Origin: a cyanobacterium PCC 7702
GTDB taxonomy: Bacteria; Cyanobacteriota; Cyanobacteriia; Cyanobacteriales; Nostocaceae
NCBI GenBank assembly: GCA_000332255.1
Contig: KB235926.1
Location: 1,717,112 to 1,781,111, forward strand
DNA: 64,000 bases
Reading direction: 5' to 3'
This document shows, piece after piece, positions 9,320 through 17,540 of the stretch; position 1 is the first letter of the stretch, and each line of letters opens with the position of its first letter. The notes below the pieces were generated by a model that was not told where the DNA came from, ran no database searches, and saw only the letters and a list, made by a program, of their open reading frames with translations. The translations under genes were made by a program, and so were the position numbers.

Positions 9320-9580
9320 ATGGGTCGTTTGAATCCTTATTCGCTACAATTGCAAATTACTCGCATGTTTGAACAAGGTCAAAGTTTTTTTGCCACTACT
9401 AAAGTACAAGAATGGTTGAAAGAGCGCGGTCACAATCCCATGGATTATGACATTTTTTTTCATCAAAAACCTGCACCAGTGGGTTCCAAAGAAGTAATGA
9501 TCGTGGAAATAGAATTGCGGCGCAAAGATGGACAACCCGTAGATTCATGGTTGCAAGAACAAGCAAATTTACAAGCTTAA
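9320..9580 (+). CDS. Small conserved-looking hypothetical protein
   Basis: 86-aa soluble protein that I do not recognise. It has a good ribosome site (AGGTGG 7 nt before ATG), ordinary codon use, no signal peptide and no membrane segment. The middle holds a WLKERGHNP helix and a DYDIFFHQKP strand, and the end is a charged strand-helix (VEIELRRKDGQ). It reads like an alpha/beta domain. It lies 24 nt before the GFA-family gene on the same strand and may be cotranscribed with it. Confidence 0.7.
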   Translation: MGRLNPYSLQLQITRMFEQGQSFFATTKVQEWLKERGHNPMDYDIFFHQKPAPVGSKEVMIVEIELRRKDGQPVDSWLQEQANLQA

Positions 9581-9604
9581 AACTAGTATCATATTACTGT
9601 TAAT

Positions 9605-9988
9605 ATGAAAGAACCAGTCACTTATGAAGGTGGATGTCACTGTGGTGCGGTCCGTTTTCGAGTAATAGTTGATAAACACAAAGCTGACGATTGTAATTGT
9701 TCTATTTGTAGAAAAAAAGGTTTTTTACATCTAATTGTGCCGAAAGACAAATTTACCTTATTACAGGGAGAACAAGTACTAACTAACTATACTTTCAACA
9801 CCAAAATTGCGCAGCACAAATTTTGCCGCATTTGTGGAATTCATTGTTTTTATATTCCCCGCAGTCATCCTGACTGTATAGATGTCAATGTTCGATGTTT
9901 AGATGGCGATGTGATATCTAATTTTGAAATTGTTCCTTTTGATGGAGTAAATTGGGAGGAGAATATACATAAATTAAGGTCGACTTAA
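9605..9988 (+). CDS. GFA/CENP-V-fold zinc protein
   Basis: 127-aa protein of the glutathione-dependent formaldehyde-activating (GFA) fold. Zinc ligands are arranged as in the family: GGCHCGAV (C11, C13), CNCSICRK (C30, C32, C35) and FCRICGIHC (C74, C77, C81). The family includes a few enzymes and many uncharacterised members; binding of small thiol adducts is the usual idea but is not shown by this sequence. It sits close behind the 86-aa gene. Confidence 0.85.
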   Translation: MKEPVTYEGGCHCGAVRFRVIVDKHKADDCNCSICRKKGFLHLIVPKDKFTLLQGEQVLTNYTFNTKIAQHKFCRICGIHCFYIPRSHPDCIDVNVRCLDGDVISNFEIVPFDGVNWEENIHKLRST

Positions 9989-10092
9989 GTGTAATTTTTG
10001 CCGCTAAGAAAATAGAAATATTTTTGTAGTTAAGAGCAATTATTGGAGAAAATATTTTTAAATGTGCCATCAGGGGGGAAATAATTGCAGAG

Positions 10093-10110
10093 CCTAGAGT
10101 TTTGTCTAGG
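10093..10110. other. Small hairpin in the gap before psb30
   Basis: CCTAGA-GTTTTG-TCTAGG, a 6-bp perfect stem between the GFA-family gene and psb30. No T-run follows on either strand. The rest of 9989-10225 shows no credible gene. Confidence 0.25.
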
Positions 10111-10225
10111 TGCTCTAGCTAGTTGCAACAAGAGTTTGCTACTGACAAGGAATTTGGAGGTATCTGGAGGAGCTTTTGAGTCTCGAGTAAAGTGCTGGCA
10201 GTTCAAAAAGTAAACTGTAAATTTT

Positions 10226-10247
10226 ATAGCCCGTCTCAACGGGCTAT
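10226..10247 (-). terminator. Probable terminator of psb30
   Basis: Perfect 9-bp stem ATAGCCCGT / ACGGGCTAT with a 4-nt loop, 30 nt past the psb30 stop. On the minus strand it is followed by AAAATTT, not a strict T-run, so termination strength is uncertain. Confidence 0.5.
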
Positions 10248-10276
10248 ATTTCAAAGGGGTGAAAAGCTAGATTTGT

Positions 10277-10411
10277 TTAAAGGTCGCCACCGCGAGAAGC
10301 TAGTACAAAAATCACTGCTGGACCAGCCAGTACGATCAGTGCTACAAACAGCAACTGAAAAATAACTTCCCAATTAATGCTTGTAAAAGCGTTTGTTAAA
10401 GCATCAAACAT
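10277..10411 (-). CDS. psb30: Photosystem II reaction centre protein Psb30 (Ycf12)
   Basis: 44-codon gene on the minus strand. The product has a short soluble head ([16 protein letters not shown]), one transmembrane helix rich in Leu, Val and Ala with an [10 protein letters not shown] core, and the ending ASRGGDL. The AGPxVIFxLAxRGGxL pattern is the signature of Psb30/Ycf12, a single-helix subunit at the edge of photosystem II near PsbJ and cytochrome b559, in the thylakoid membrane. A strong ribosome site (GGGAGGG) lies 4 nt before the ATG. It stands alone, with a hairpin after the stop. Small size is normal for the family. Confidence 0.9.
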   Translation of the reverse strand: MFDALTNAFTSINWEVIFQLLFVALIVLAGPAVIFVLASRGGDL

Positions 10412-10612
10412 TTTCCCTCCCAGTTAACTTAAAACTATGTGTCGCTCAATTTTCAAATCCGGAATCGATCATATCTGGCGATCGCCTATTAATTTTAATT
10501 TACTTAACAAAATGAAAACAAACAATATATAAAACTCAAATCAGGATTGAAACTGTTAATTTGGAAAAACCAACCACCAATTTCGGAACCATCGTAACCA
10601 AACGTTAGAAAA

Positions 10613-10969
10613 ATGGCTACTTGGCAATGCGTCAAGCAATGTGGAGCTTGCTGTCATCTCGATCCCAGATTTCGTCCGGACTTACATAAGTATTTGTCAC
10701 CAAAAGAACTGGAACTTTATTTGAGCATGGTAGGTGAAGGGGGGTGGTGCGTGAATTTCGATCGCCACAAGCGTGAGTGTAAAATTTACCAACAACGTCC
10801 GCGTTTTTGTCGTGTAGAAGCAGAGGTGTTTAAGGACATGTACGGGATTAGCGCAGAACAATTGAATGATTTTGCCATTGAGTGCTGTCAACAGCAGATA
10901 GAAGGGGTTTTTGGCGATCCCAGTCCAGAAATGCGGCGCTTTTATCAAGCCATTGGTTATAAATATTAG
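10613..10969 (+). CDS. YkgJ family cysteine-cluster protein
   Basis: 118-aa soluble protein with the Cys pattern of the YkgJ/UPF0153 family: QCGACC near residue 10, then C-x-IYQQRPxFCR in the middle. The cluster is thought to bind zinc or an iron-sulfur centre; no function is established for most members. ATG start at 10613. It is a single gene, divergent from psb30. Confidence 0.85.
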   Translation: MATWQCVKQCGACCHLDPRFRPDLHKYLSPKELELYLSMVGEGGWCVNFDRHKRECKIYQQRPRFCRVEAEVFKDMYGISAEQLNDFAIECCQQQIEGVFGDPSPEMRRFYQAIGYKY

Positions 10970-11165
10970 CCCTAAAAGAGGAATTTTTACTTTTGGGTTG
11001 CAATTTGTAACGGCTATCTGAGAAAATGAAAAGAATATGAAAACAACCTCGAGATAAAACTACTTGCCTGTGAAACTTGATTCTGCGCCCTTTGTGAATT
11101 TAAAAAATGCCTCTCAAACCACAGCTGAGGTAGAACTGGAACGCGTTCTTGAGAGGAATACAAGC

Positions 11166-11495
11166 ATGACAGCAACTGCTCCCCCATCATCGGTGGATGG
11201 TAATAACTCTCAGAAGCATTCGGTTGTAGCTATTTTCGCAACCACCTTTTTCACTGTCTTTCTAGCAGAAATTGGTGATAAAACTCAACTATCGATTCTC
11301 CTGATGAGTGCACAATCCCATTCGCCTTGGGTAGTATTTCTAGGTTCTGGAGCAGCATTGCTCGCGACTAGCTTATTGGGTGTAGTTGTAGGTAGTTGGA
11401 TAGCTAAGCGCCTTTCTCCACAAACTGTCAACAAAGCTGCAGGAATGATGTTGCTGCTGATTTCTATGATGCTAATTTGGGACGTTATCCAATAA
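11166..11495 (+). CDS. Half-size GDT1/TMEM165 (Mnx-type) transporter, first copy
   Basis: 109-aa membrane protein with one copy of the UPF0016 repeat. It has the signature EIGDKTQLS in the first helix and two more helices (VVFLGSGAALLATSLLGVVVG and the C-terminal MMLLLISMMLIWDV). The family exports Mn2+ or Ca2+; cyanobacterial Mnx proteins keep manganese low in the cytoplasm and supply photosystem II. Full-size members have two such repeats, so this one must dimerise, most likely with the next gene. The ATG at 11166 is chosen (GAGAGGAA 7 nt upstream) over a TTG at 11064 that would add 34 unusual residues. Confidence 0.85.
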   Translation: MTATAPPSSVDGNNSQKHSVVAIFATTFFTVFLAEIGDKTQLSILLMSAQSHSPWVVFLGSGAALLATSLLGVVVGSWIAKRLSPQTVNKAAGMMLLLISMMLIWDVIQ

Positions 11496-11532
11496 CGAGA
11501 TCGATTTGTAGCTTATAAACTAGGACAGGATT

Positions 11533-11817
11533 ATGGATTGGCACCTTTTGGGATTGAGTTTCTTGACAGTTTTTTTATCAGAGTTAGGCGACAAAAGCCA
11601 GTTAGCTGCGGTTGCGCTTTCCAGTCGTTGTCAATCTCCCCGAGCTGTATTTTTTGGTACAGCTGCAGCGCTACTGCTGACAAGTTGTTTGGGAGCATTG
11701 ACTGGAGGAGCGGTGGCGGAATTACTACCTACCCGCTCCTTAAAAGCGATCGCTGCTGCGGGATTCGCTATCCTCGCCCTACGTCTGCTGTTTTTTCACG
11801 GTGAAGCGCCTGAATGA
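11533..11817 (+). CDS. Half-size GDT1/TMEM165 (Mnx-type) transporter, second copy
   Basis: 94-aa partner of the preceding gene, 37 nt downstream on the same strand. It has the second form of the signature, SELGDKSQLAAV, followed by a small-residue helix (GTAAALLLTSCLGALTG) and a C-terminal helix. Together the two proteins supply the two ExGDK(S/T) motifs that form one cation path in a full-length transporter, so an obligate heterodimer is the natural reading. AGGA precedes the ATG by 4 nt. Confidence 0.85.
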   Translation: MDWHLLGLSFLTVFLSELGDKSQLAAVALSSRCQSPRAVFFGTAAALLLTSCLGALTGGAVAELLPTRSLKAIAAAGFAILALRLLFFHGEAPE

Positions 11818-11857
11818 GGATCGTCTCAGACGCGGTGTCATGCATTCTTACAAAATA

Positions 11858-12340
11858 CTACTCTCGCCAATACCAGCTTAAAAGAACACTACTTGCTACG
11901 AACTTGATTGCTTCCAAAAGCCAATAGCCGCCATGCAACAGATTCATATTTTCTGGTACTTGTGCGGTCTGAAACAAATTTAATTGCAATCCGATTGCAG
12001 ACATTTGCGGCGTTAGCAAATATGTATCTACCAAGGCGATCGCAAGCAGCAGCATCGATAAAATCACGCTTCCAAAGCGCCAGTAGGATTGGTCTTTACC
12101 GAGAGCTAATACACCAGTGAGTATTAAAGCAGCAGCCAGTAATTCGATGCGATTGTAGTTCCAGAAAATCACATAGGCTCCTGTTGTAAAGCTAGCTTGC
12201 GCCATCATGCCAGAAAAATAAAGACTCGGCATAATTACCCAGTCTAACAGCAGGCTAGCGCTAAGCCAAAAGCCCAAAGTTAACATGACAATAGATTGCC
12301 AAATCGGACGCTTCCATCCGAAGTTAGAAACAGTATTCAT
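11858..12340 (-). CDS. Four-helix membrane protein, weak DUF4149-like resemblance
   Basis: 160-aa integral membrane protein with about four hydrophobic helices (residues 14-34, 60-80, 88-108 and 138-156). The start, a helix with LGFWLSASLLLDWVIMPSLY, and the WNYNRIE segment before helix 2 recall the TMEM205/DUF4149 group, but I am not certain. No catalytic motif is visible. It is convergent with the Mnx-type pair, 40 nt away. Confidence 0.65.
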   Translation of the reverse strand: MNTVSNFGWKRPIWQSIVMLTLGFWLSASLLLDWVIMPSLYFSGMMAQASFTTGAYVIFWNYNRIELLAAALILTGVLALGKDQSYWRFGSVILSMLLLAIALVDTYLLTPQMSAIGLQLNLFQTAQVPENMNLLHGGYWLLEAIKFVASSVLLSWYWRE

Positions 12341-12786
12341 AGGAACGAATAATTGCTTGTGTGATATTCTTAGTTTCTAACTTTTCAAACTATTTTGACA
12401 ACACATTTCAATTAACATTTACATTCCGCACGGGCGATGTCCAAAAATAAGAGTACAGAAATTTGTCCATCGGTATTTATAGCAATTATTTGCCTGTGTA
12501 AAGAGGTACAATATTTACATAAGGGTAAAGAACACCAACAACAAAGAAAAAAGTTTCGTAACACTTTTTAACAAGTAGTGGCAGAGATTAGGGGCATGTT
12601 CTGATGCTGTATGAGATTTACCCAATTTGAAATTGACCGAGAACTTAAAAAAGCTGGGGAAATGCTATAATAAAAATAAGACAAAAGCGATCGCAGGCGT
12701 TTTTTAGTAAGTGCAAAAAACTAAAAATATTTGCAATAAAAAATAAGCGAGCTTGTAGCTAGGATCAGCTTGCAAAGGATAAAGCC
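12341..12786. other. Gene-free stretch before the DUF2808 gene
   Basis: No convincing gene. It holds a HIP1 octamer near 12687 and a TATAAT at about 12666-12671 on the plus strand that could serve as a -10 box for the DUF2808 gene, without a good -35. A 19-codon frame (12611-12670) is too short to support. Confidence 0.4.
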
Positions 12787-13344
12787 ATGCGCTTTAAAGT
12801 TTTATTGGGTACGGTACTAGCTTGGGCAATGGCCTGCAAAAGTCAGGCAATTCAGCTGCAAGATGGCACGGTGTATTTTGCCCAGCCCCCAAGTCTTGTA
12901 GAGGCGGCCACTACCTACCAAAATACCTACGTATGGGGTGCAACGTATTACTTCACTATCAACCTGCCCGAAAATGCTGGTGAAGCGCTGCAAAGAGTAA
13001 CGATTAATCAGCGCGAAGGAATGGACTATGTTCGGTTTAAGTTAAAAAATACCTATGCCTTTACAGGGACGCGCAGTCAAAAAGGGGAAAAGTTGAAATT
13101 GAAAGATATCACCAGCGATCGCAAATCTCGCACCCTTTCTCTCACCTTTGACCCACCAGTACCACCAGGTAAAAAAATTACAATTGCTCTCAAACCCGTG
13201 CAAAATCCAACGGTTGGTGGTGTTTATTTGTTTGGCGTTACAGCGTACCCTGCTGGAGAAAAATCTCACGGTCAATTTCTCGGCTTTGGACGGTTACAAT
13301 TTTACAGTCCCGGCATTAACTGGTTGAGATGGTATTATTGGTAG
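12787..13344 (+). CDS. Exported DUF2808 family protein
   Basis: 185-aa protein with an N-terminal signal sequence (MRFKVLLGTVLAWAMA, cleavage probably after SQA near residue 21). The mature part has the DUF2808 pattern: a YYFTINLPENAGEALQRVTI strand region, a basic middle, DPPVPPGKKITIALKP, then VGGVYLFGVTAYPAG. DUF2808 is essentially cyanobacterial, with members in the periplasm or cell surface; no enzymatic role is known. AAAGGA lies 7 nt before the ATG. It is a single gene convergent with the hydrogenase operon. Confidence 0.88.
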   Translation: MRFKVLLGTVLAWAMACKSQAIQLQDGTVYFAQPPSLVEAATTYQNTYVWGATYYFTINLPENAGEALQRVTINQREGMDYVRFKLKNTYAFTGTRSQKGEKLKLKDITSDRKSRTLSLTFDPPVPPGKKITIALKPVQNPTVGGVYLFGVTAYPAGEKSHGQFLGFGRLQFYSPGINWLRWYYW

Positions 13345-13446
13345 CTGCCGCCATGCTTGCTACGATAGCAGAAGAACAAACAGAGAAAGAGGAAGCAGAT
13401 CGTATCCTTGTAACTTCCCCGTGCAAAACGCTTGCTGTTACCGCCG

Positions 13447-13899
13447 CTACTTTTTTGCCTGAATTTGTACGTTGTATTTTTTAGCAATCTCACACAATTG
13501 CTCGAACTGTTCCCTAGCTGCTTGGGTTAATTTATCTTCAGGGAGTAATCTATTTTTCTTACCTTTTGGAACTAGATACCTAACGTAAAGAGAAATAAAA
13601 TCAACTACGATCGCTATTCCTTTGAGAGCGTGCTTGTCAGCTTGCGTTCCTGCTAGCAAAGCAGCTAAACCAGCTTCAATGGTATTTCTCGTGGCTTTGA
13701 CAAATTGATCTACAAGCTCTTCTATATAGTAAGCTGCCTCTAGGTCTTCTAGTTTTTTATTGTCTGGCGTAAATTCGTACCCGGCGGCGATCGCCTGCTG
13801 AAAAATACACCAGTCTGTAAACTCTTTCAATGCTTCCTCAGGCAAGCGAGGATAATAATTGTGTAATTCCCAATCGGACAGCAGATATTCTTGTGACAT
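13447..13899 (-). CDS. 150-aa protein at the 3' end of the hup operon, function unknown
   Basis: Soluble, largely helical and charged protein (many Glu, Lys and Ala) starting 16 nt after the hupL stop, so almost certainly cotranscribed with hupSL. I see no cysteine motif, P-loop or membrane helix; one Cys lies near residue 31 (FTDWCIF). It is too short and lacks the fold signature of the HupW-type C-terminal protease. Position suggests a role in assembly, stability or regulation of the uptake hydrogenase. That is inference from context only. Confidence 0.75.
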   Translation of the reverse strand: MSQEYLLSDWELHNYYPRLPEEALKEFTDWCIFQQAIAAGYEFTPDNKKLEDLEAAYYIEELVDQFVKATRNTIEAGLAALLAGTQADKHALKGIAIVVDFISLYVRYLVPKGKKNRLLPEDKLTQAAREQFEQLCEIAKKYNVQIQAKK

Positions 13900-13915
13900 A
13901 CTTTTACCTAAAAAA

Positions 13916-15511
13916 TTAAGCTGTACGGAAGCGTGCTAATTCCTGACCCGTTTTTGCATCGTGAGCGTGAACGGTACACACTAAACAAGAATCAAATGAC
14001 CTTGCGACATGACCAACTTCTATAGGATCGGTAGGATCGGTAATCGGCGTACCGATCAAAGCTTCTTCAATTGGACCGCGTTTTTGTTGAGCATCGCGGG
14101 GTCCCACATTCCAAGTGGTAGGAGCAATAACCTGATAGTTTCTAATTTTACCGTCAACTAACTCTACCCAATGACACAGGGAACCTCGTGCTGCTTCTGT
14201 TGCACCCCAACCGCGTCCATCTTTTTGTTTCGGTTTGATATACCAAGGTTCGTTTAATTTTAGCTCGCGCAGACAACGTTCGACCTGACGATATAGTTTT
14301 ACCAGTTCGTGAACTCGTGCTAGCTGACGCAGGTGAACGCTGGGACCACCCATACGCTTGAAGACATCCAAGATAAATCCATCATAGTGCTGCCAAGATT
14401 CGCCATGCTTACCACCTGCTATTAATTGTCGCGCTAGAGGACCTGCTTCTAAACGCCCGTAGTCTACATGGCGTACTGCTGTTGACCAAGAATAAGCTTT
14501 GTTGAAGTCTTTATTATTTTTGAGAATGGGTTTGGTCGTGCGATCTAAGGGATGAATGTCTGCTGTTCCTTCGTCATACCACGCATGAGCAGTATTTTCA
14601 CGAACAAAACTATGATCCATTAATGTGTGAGTATCGCTGCAGCTATCGTACACTCCGCTTTTGAAGATCACGGCTGCATTTCGACCTTCTATCGTTGGTT
14701 TTTGATATTTATCTTCATGAGGTAAATATCCCCAACTTACATATTTACCTACTCCACCACCAAATTTATCCAAGCCGATGTCTAAACCCATGCGCCAATA
14801 AAAACCTAAGTCAGACTGGCGATGAGCGCGGTTTTCATCTAGCCAGACCATGAAGTCATCATAAGTCTGGATTTCTTCGTAGCGCTCCAGCGAACAACCC
14901 AACCATATCGGTTCTAGCCAATTGCTACGGAAATATTCTAAAATTGACCAAGCGCGAGTGATATCTGTAAGGGTAGGAGCGCACGTAACGCCACCGGGAA
15001 CCATGTAACTAGAGTGGGGCCACTGTCCGCCTAAAAGAGCGTAAATTTCCACAGGTTTGGCTGAAATTGTGACACCAATTTCATAATGCTTGCCACTAAA
15101 AGCTGCAAAGCGACGAACAGCTTCGTTGTAGTAGCGACTGTGCTGGTATTTTTTGTTAGTTAAATCAATAGCAAATAAGCCGTAGAAATAACGAGGTATA
15201 CTTTGAATTGTTTCAACAAGTTGACCGAGGTTTCTTGCCAAAATCGCATTGCGCGGAACTTCTGTTTCCCATGCCGTATCTAAGGCCCAGGATGCACAAG
15301 TTAGGTGGGAACCACCGCAAATTCCGCAGATACGAGGTGTAACAATTAATCCAGCTTGAGAATCTTTACCGCGTAGAATAACTTCAAATCCTCGAAACAG
15401 TTCTGCATGAGTCCATGCATTGACTACATATCCATCTTCGATTTCCACCCGTACATCCAAATCACCTTCTACTCTACCAACGGGCGAGATATCTAGTGTT
15501 TGTATACTCAT
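13916..15511 (-). CDS. hupL: Uptake [NiFe] hydrogenase large subunit
   Basis: 531-aa catalytic subunit that oxidises H2, typically recycling the H2 released by nitrogenase. The NiFe ligands are C62 and C65 in RICGICGGSH and C509 and C512 in SFDSCLVCTVH. Maturation should cut after H515, removing 16 residues (AHDAKTGQELARFRTA). DSC in place of the more common DPC fits cyanobacterial HupL. It lies 46 nt after hupS. The coding sequence is continuous, with no excision element as found in hupL of some heterocystous strains. Start MSIQTLDISPVGRVEGD is typical. Confidence 0.97.
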   Translation of the reverse strand: MSIQTLDISPVGRVEGDLDVRVEIEDGYVVNAWTHAELFRGFEVILRGKDSQAGLIVTPRICGICGGSHLTCASWALDTAWETEVPRNAILARNLGQLVETIQSIPRYFYGLFAIDLTNKKYQHSRYYNEAVRRFAAFSGKHYEIGVTISAKPVEIYALLGGQWPHSSYMVPGGVTCAPTLTDITRAWSILEYFRSNWLEPIWLGCSLERYEEIQTYDDFMVWLDENRAHRQSDLGFYWRMGLDIGLDKFGGGVGKYVSWGYLPHEDKYQKPTIEGRNAAVIFKSGVYDSCSDTHTLMDHSFVRENTAHAWYDEGTADIHPLDRTTKPILKNNKDFNKAYSWSTAVRHVDYGRLEAGPLARQLIAGGKHGESWQHYDGFILDVFKRMGGPSVHLRQLARVHELVKLYRQVERCLRELKLNEPWYIKPKQKDGRGWGATEAARGSLCHWVELVDGKIRNYQVIAPTTWNVGPRDAQQKRGPIEEALIGTPITDPTDPIEVGHVARSFDSCLVCTVHAHDAKTGQELARFRTA

Positions 15512-15557
15512 AATCTTGTGTTACTGGTTAGTTGTTGGCAGATAGCAGTTAGCAGCA

Positions 15558-16520
15558 CTAAACTGTAAAAAACTCTTCATCTGCCCAATCTGGCGCTGCA
15601 TCTTTGGCAACAACTGTAAGTAAGGCATATTCTTTCTTCTTCATTCCTGGCGGTATTTCTTTGGGGACGCCCATTACAGTTTGGGTCTTAAATACAGTTC
15701 CCGGTTTGAGATCGTGGAAGGGAAATTCTGGTTCAGTACACCCCAAACAAGGCATCCCAGCTCGAGTCTTGGAGGAAACGCGATTCCACAATATCCGGTT
15801 ACAGGAAGAATGGGTCATGGGACCGCGACAACCCAAGTCATAAAACAGACAACCTTTACGCTGACCAAACTCGGCGGTTGTTGCTTTGTATGCAAAGTGA
15901 ATGTTGCGTGTACAACCAGTCTGGGTAAAAGTCTTGAAGAAAGTTTGGGGACGATGAAATTCGTCAAGCGTAATATCATCCAGACGACCCGTGGCGATCG
16001 CAACTAATATCTGCGTTATCCAATCTGGATGAGCAGGACATCCAGGAATATTAATTACCGGTACTCCTGCTTGAGACCTGTAATCTGCTCCTAAAAAACC
16101 ACCTTTTTGCCGTTTGAGAAATTGTAATCCTTGAGACTCAGTAGGATTAGGAGCCATAGCTGGAATTCCACCCCAACTGGCGCAATCTCCCACTGCAACT
16201 ACAAATTTTGCTACTTTCGCTAAGTCGCTAACCCAATTTTTCATCGGACGATGGGCAAAGCGGTTCCATTCCCCCGTACCGTTGGGAGCATTGACTACCG
16301 TGCCTTCAAATACAAAAATATCTAAGGGAATTTTGCCAAGAATACAATCCCACAACAAGCTTTGCAGATTATCTCCTAATTCTAGTCCTAAGGAAGGATG
16401 CCAAAGTATTTTAATACCAAAATCAGTAACTAAATCACATACTGTTGGTTCTTCGGCATTTAAAAATGACATGGTGTTACCAGAACAGGCTCCACCTTGC
16501 AGCCAAATTATGTTAGTCAT
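15558..16520 (-). CDS. hupS: Uptake [NiFe] hydrogenase small subunit
   Basis: 320-aa electron-transfer subunit carrying the FeS clusters that pass electrons from the HupL active site. It starts MTNIIWLQGGACSGNTMSF, with the proximal-cluster Cys in GGACSGN. Further Cys lie in VGDCASWGG, IPGCPAHPDW, a DLGCRGP region and MPCLGCTEPEFPF. There is no twin-arginine signal peptide, as is normal for cyanobacterial HupS, so the enzyme stays on the cytoplasmic face. The ATG at 16520 is chosen; the upstream in-frame extension to 16586 is basic and does not match the family. First gene of the hup operon. Confidence 0.96.
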   Translation of the reverse strand: MTNIIWLQGGACSGNTMSFLNAEEPTVCDLVTDFGIKILWHPSLGLELGDNLQSLLWDCILGKIPLDIFVFEGTVVNAPNGTGEWNRFAHRPMKNWVSDLAKVAKFVVAVGDCASWGGIPAMAPNPTESQGLQFLKRQKGGFLGADYRSQAGVPVINIPGCPAHPDWITQILVAIATGRLDDITLDEFHRPQTFFKTFTQTGCTRNIHFAYKATTAEFGQRKGCLFYDLGCRGPMTHSSCNRILWNRVSSKTRAGMPCLGCTEPEFPFHDLKPGTVFKTQTVMGVPKEIPPGMKKKEYALLTVVAKDAAPDWADEEFFTV

Positions 16521-16629
16521 TAGCCGTAGTTGTTTTGGGTACAATGCAAAACTCGGGTGACGAAGCTTGTAGAGTCTCACCCGCAAATCCTGATTTTTTG
16601 TTTGTCAACATCAATTACTTTCTACCTAT

Positions 16630-16638
16630 ATTATATCA
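16630..16638 (-). promoter_or_regulatory. Candidate extended -10 promoter for hupSL
   Basis: On the minus strand, TGATATAAT (TGN-TATAAT) gives a consensus extended -10 element, which would place transcription start near 16623 and a leader of about 100 nt before hupS. There is no good -35, as expected for extended -10 promoters. I found no clear NtcA site (GTA-N8-TAC) upstream. Confidence 0.35.
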
Positions 16639-17022
16639 GTTTCAATAAAAATTAGCCTAGCCATTTACACGAAATCATATATATTTTTTTTAATTTCAAC
16701 AATAAAATCATGGCAAGTATCTGATTTTTTATATTAGTTTATTTTCGTTGGTATCTCAAGAAAAATACACGACATCAAAAATAAATTCAGCCAAGAAAAT
16801 TACAAAACAAATTGAGACAATTCTATCAAATAATACAAATGTATATAAAAAAATACTCTATAGATAAATAGTGATGTTCATAAAGAATGAAAAATCCTTC
16901 CAATTTTGAATTCACTTAGAGGAGTTATTGCTAAGTATTTTTAGTGAAAAAGCGATAAATTTTTAACTACGAATTAGCGATGAATGGGTAATTTTTAATA
17001 AAAGATATGAGGATAGCAAAAA
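16639..17022. other. AT-rich divergent control region between hupS and the small membrane genes
   Basis: Very AT-rich spacer with no gene. It separates the leftward hup operon from the rightward genes and probably carries the regulatory sites of both. A near-symmetric GTATCTCAAGAAAAATAC (16750-16767, spacing 12) resembles but does not match an NtcA box. Confidence 0.4.
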
Positions 17023-17262
17023 ATGACAGAGATATTGAAAAATTTAGCCAACAATGAAATTAATTTGGTAACGTTTTTAATCTATTTAGTAATAGGAACA
17101 GTATTATCTATAATTGGTGGTGCTGTTGGGGGAATTTTCTTAGCTGGTGAAGATTTAGGTACTGAATTTGCTGCTATCATTGGTGGATTGTTTGGTCCTG
17201 CTGGCGTGCTTCCAGCAATAGTAATAGGTTTATTTTTGCTAAGTTTTTGTCCCAAATTCTAG
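17023..17262 (+). CDS. Small two-helix membrane protein in the hydrogenase island
   Basis: 79-aa protein with two hydrophobic helices rich in Gly and Ile (about 18-42 and 48-74: FLIYLVIGTVLSIIGGAVGG and IIGGLFGPAGVLPAIVIGLF). It ends SFCPKF. A GAGGA ribosome site lies before the ATG. I do not recognise the family; the Gly-rich helices suggest close helix packing. It lies 8 nt before the next small gene, so the two form an operon ended by a strong terminator. Confidence 0.65.
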   Translation: MTEILKNLANNEINLVTFLIYLVIGTVLSIIGGAVGGIFLAGEDLGTEFAAIIGGLFGPAGVLPAIVIGLFLLSFCPKF

Positions 17263-17270
17263 GAGATGTC

Positions 17271-17495
17271 ATGTTAGAAATAGGCTGGTTTTCTGCCAAG
17301 TTATTTCTGAAAGGGAAACTGATAAGGGAGCCACAATATTTTTGGCGCCAAGTCGGAATTGGTATTAGTATTAGTTGCCTATTACTATTTCTACCTCTAT
17401 TTTTCAAATTCCCCCTCTGGTTAACAGTAGTGATATCTAGTTTAGTAACTGGTACTGTTATGCCGTTCTTACTTAAAGATTTTAAAATGAAGTAA
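17271..17495 (+). CDS. Second small two-helix membrane protein
   Basis: 74-aa protein with an amphipathic basic head (MLEIGWFSAKLFLKGKLIREP) and two helices (about 28-46 and 48-66). The ATG at 17271 has AGGAG 6 nt upstream, which decides it over a TTG at 17247. It follows the 79-aa gene directly. No family recognised. Position between hupSL and the hyp genes is the only functional hint. Confidence 0.6.
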   Translation: MLEIGWFSAKLFLKGKLIREPQYFWRQVGIGISISCLLLFLPLFFKFPLWLTVVISSLVTGTVMPFLLKDFKMK

Positions 17496-17540
17496 AGGAA
17501 TAAAAACACATGACCAAGCATATTGGCAGCAACAAAAATC

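Noticed and set aside
10030-10254. 74-codon minus-strand frame next to psb30
   Set aside because: It runs through the psb30 terminator hairpin and has no similarity or ribosome site.
12611-12670. 19-codon frame (MRFTQFEIDRELKKAGEML) before the DUF2808 gene
   Set aside because: Plausible amphipathic peptide, but too short and without a ribosome site; could equally be chance or a relic.
16750-16767. NtcA-like site GTA-N12-TAC upstream of hupS
   Set aside because: Spacing is 12 instead of 8, so it does not fit the NtcA consensus.
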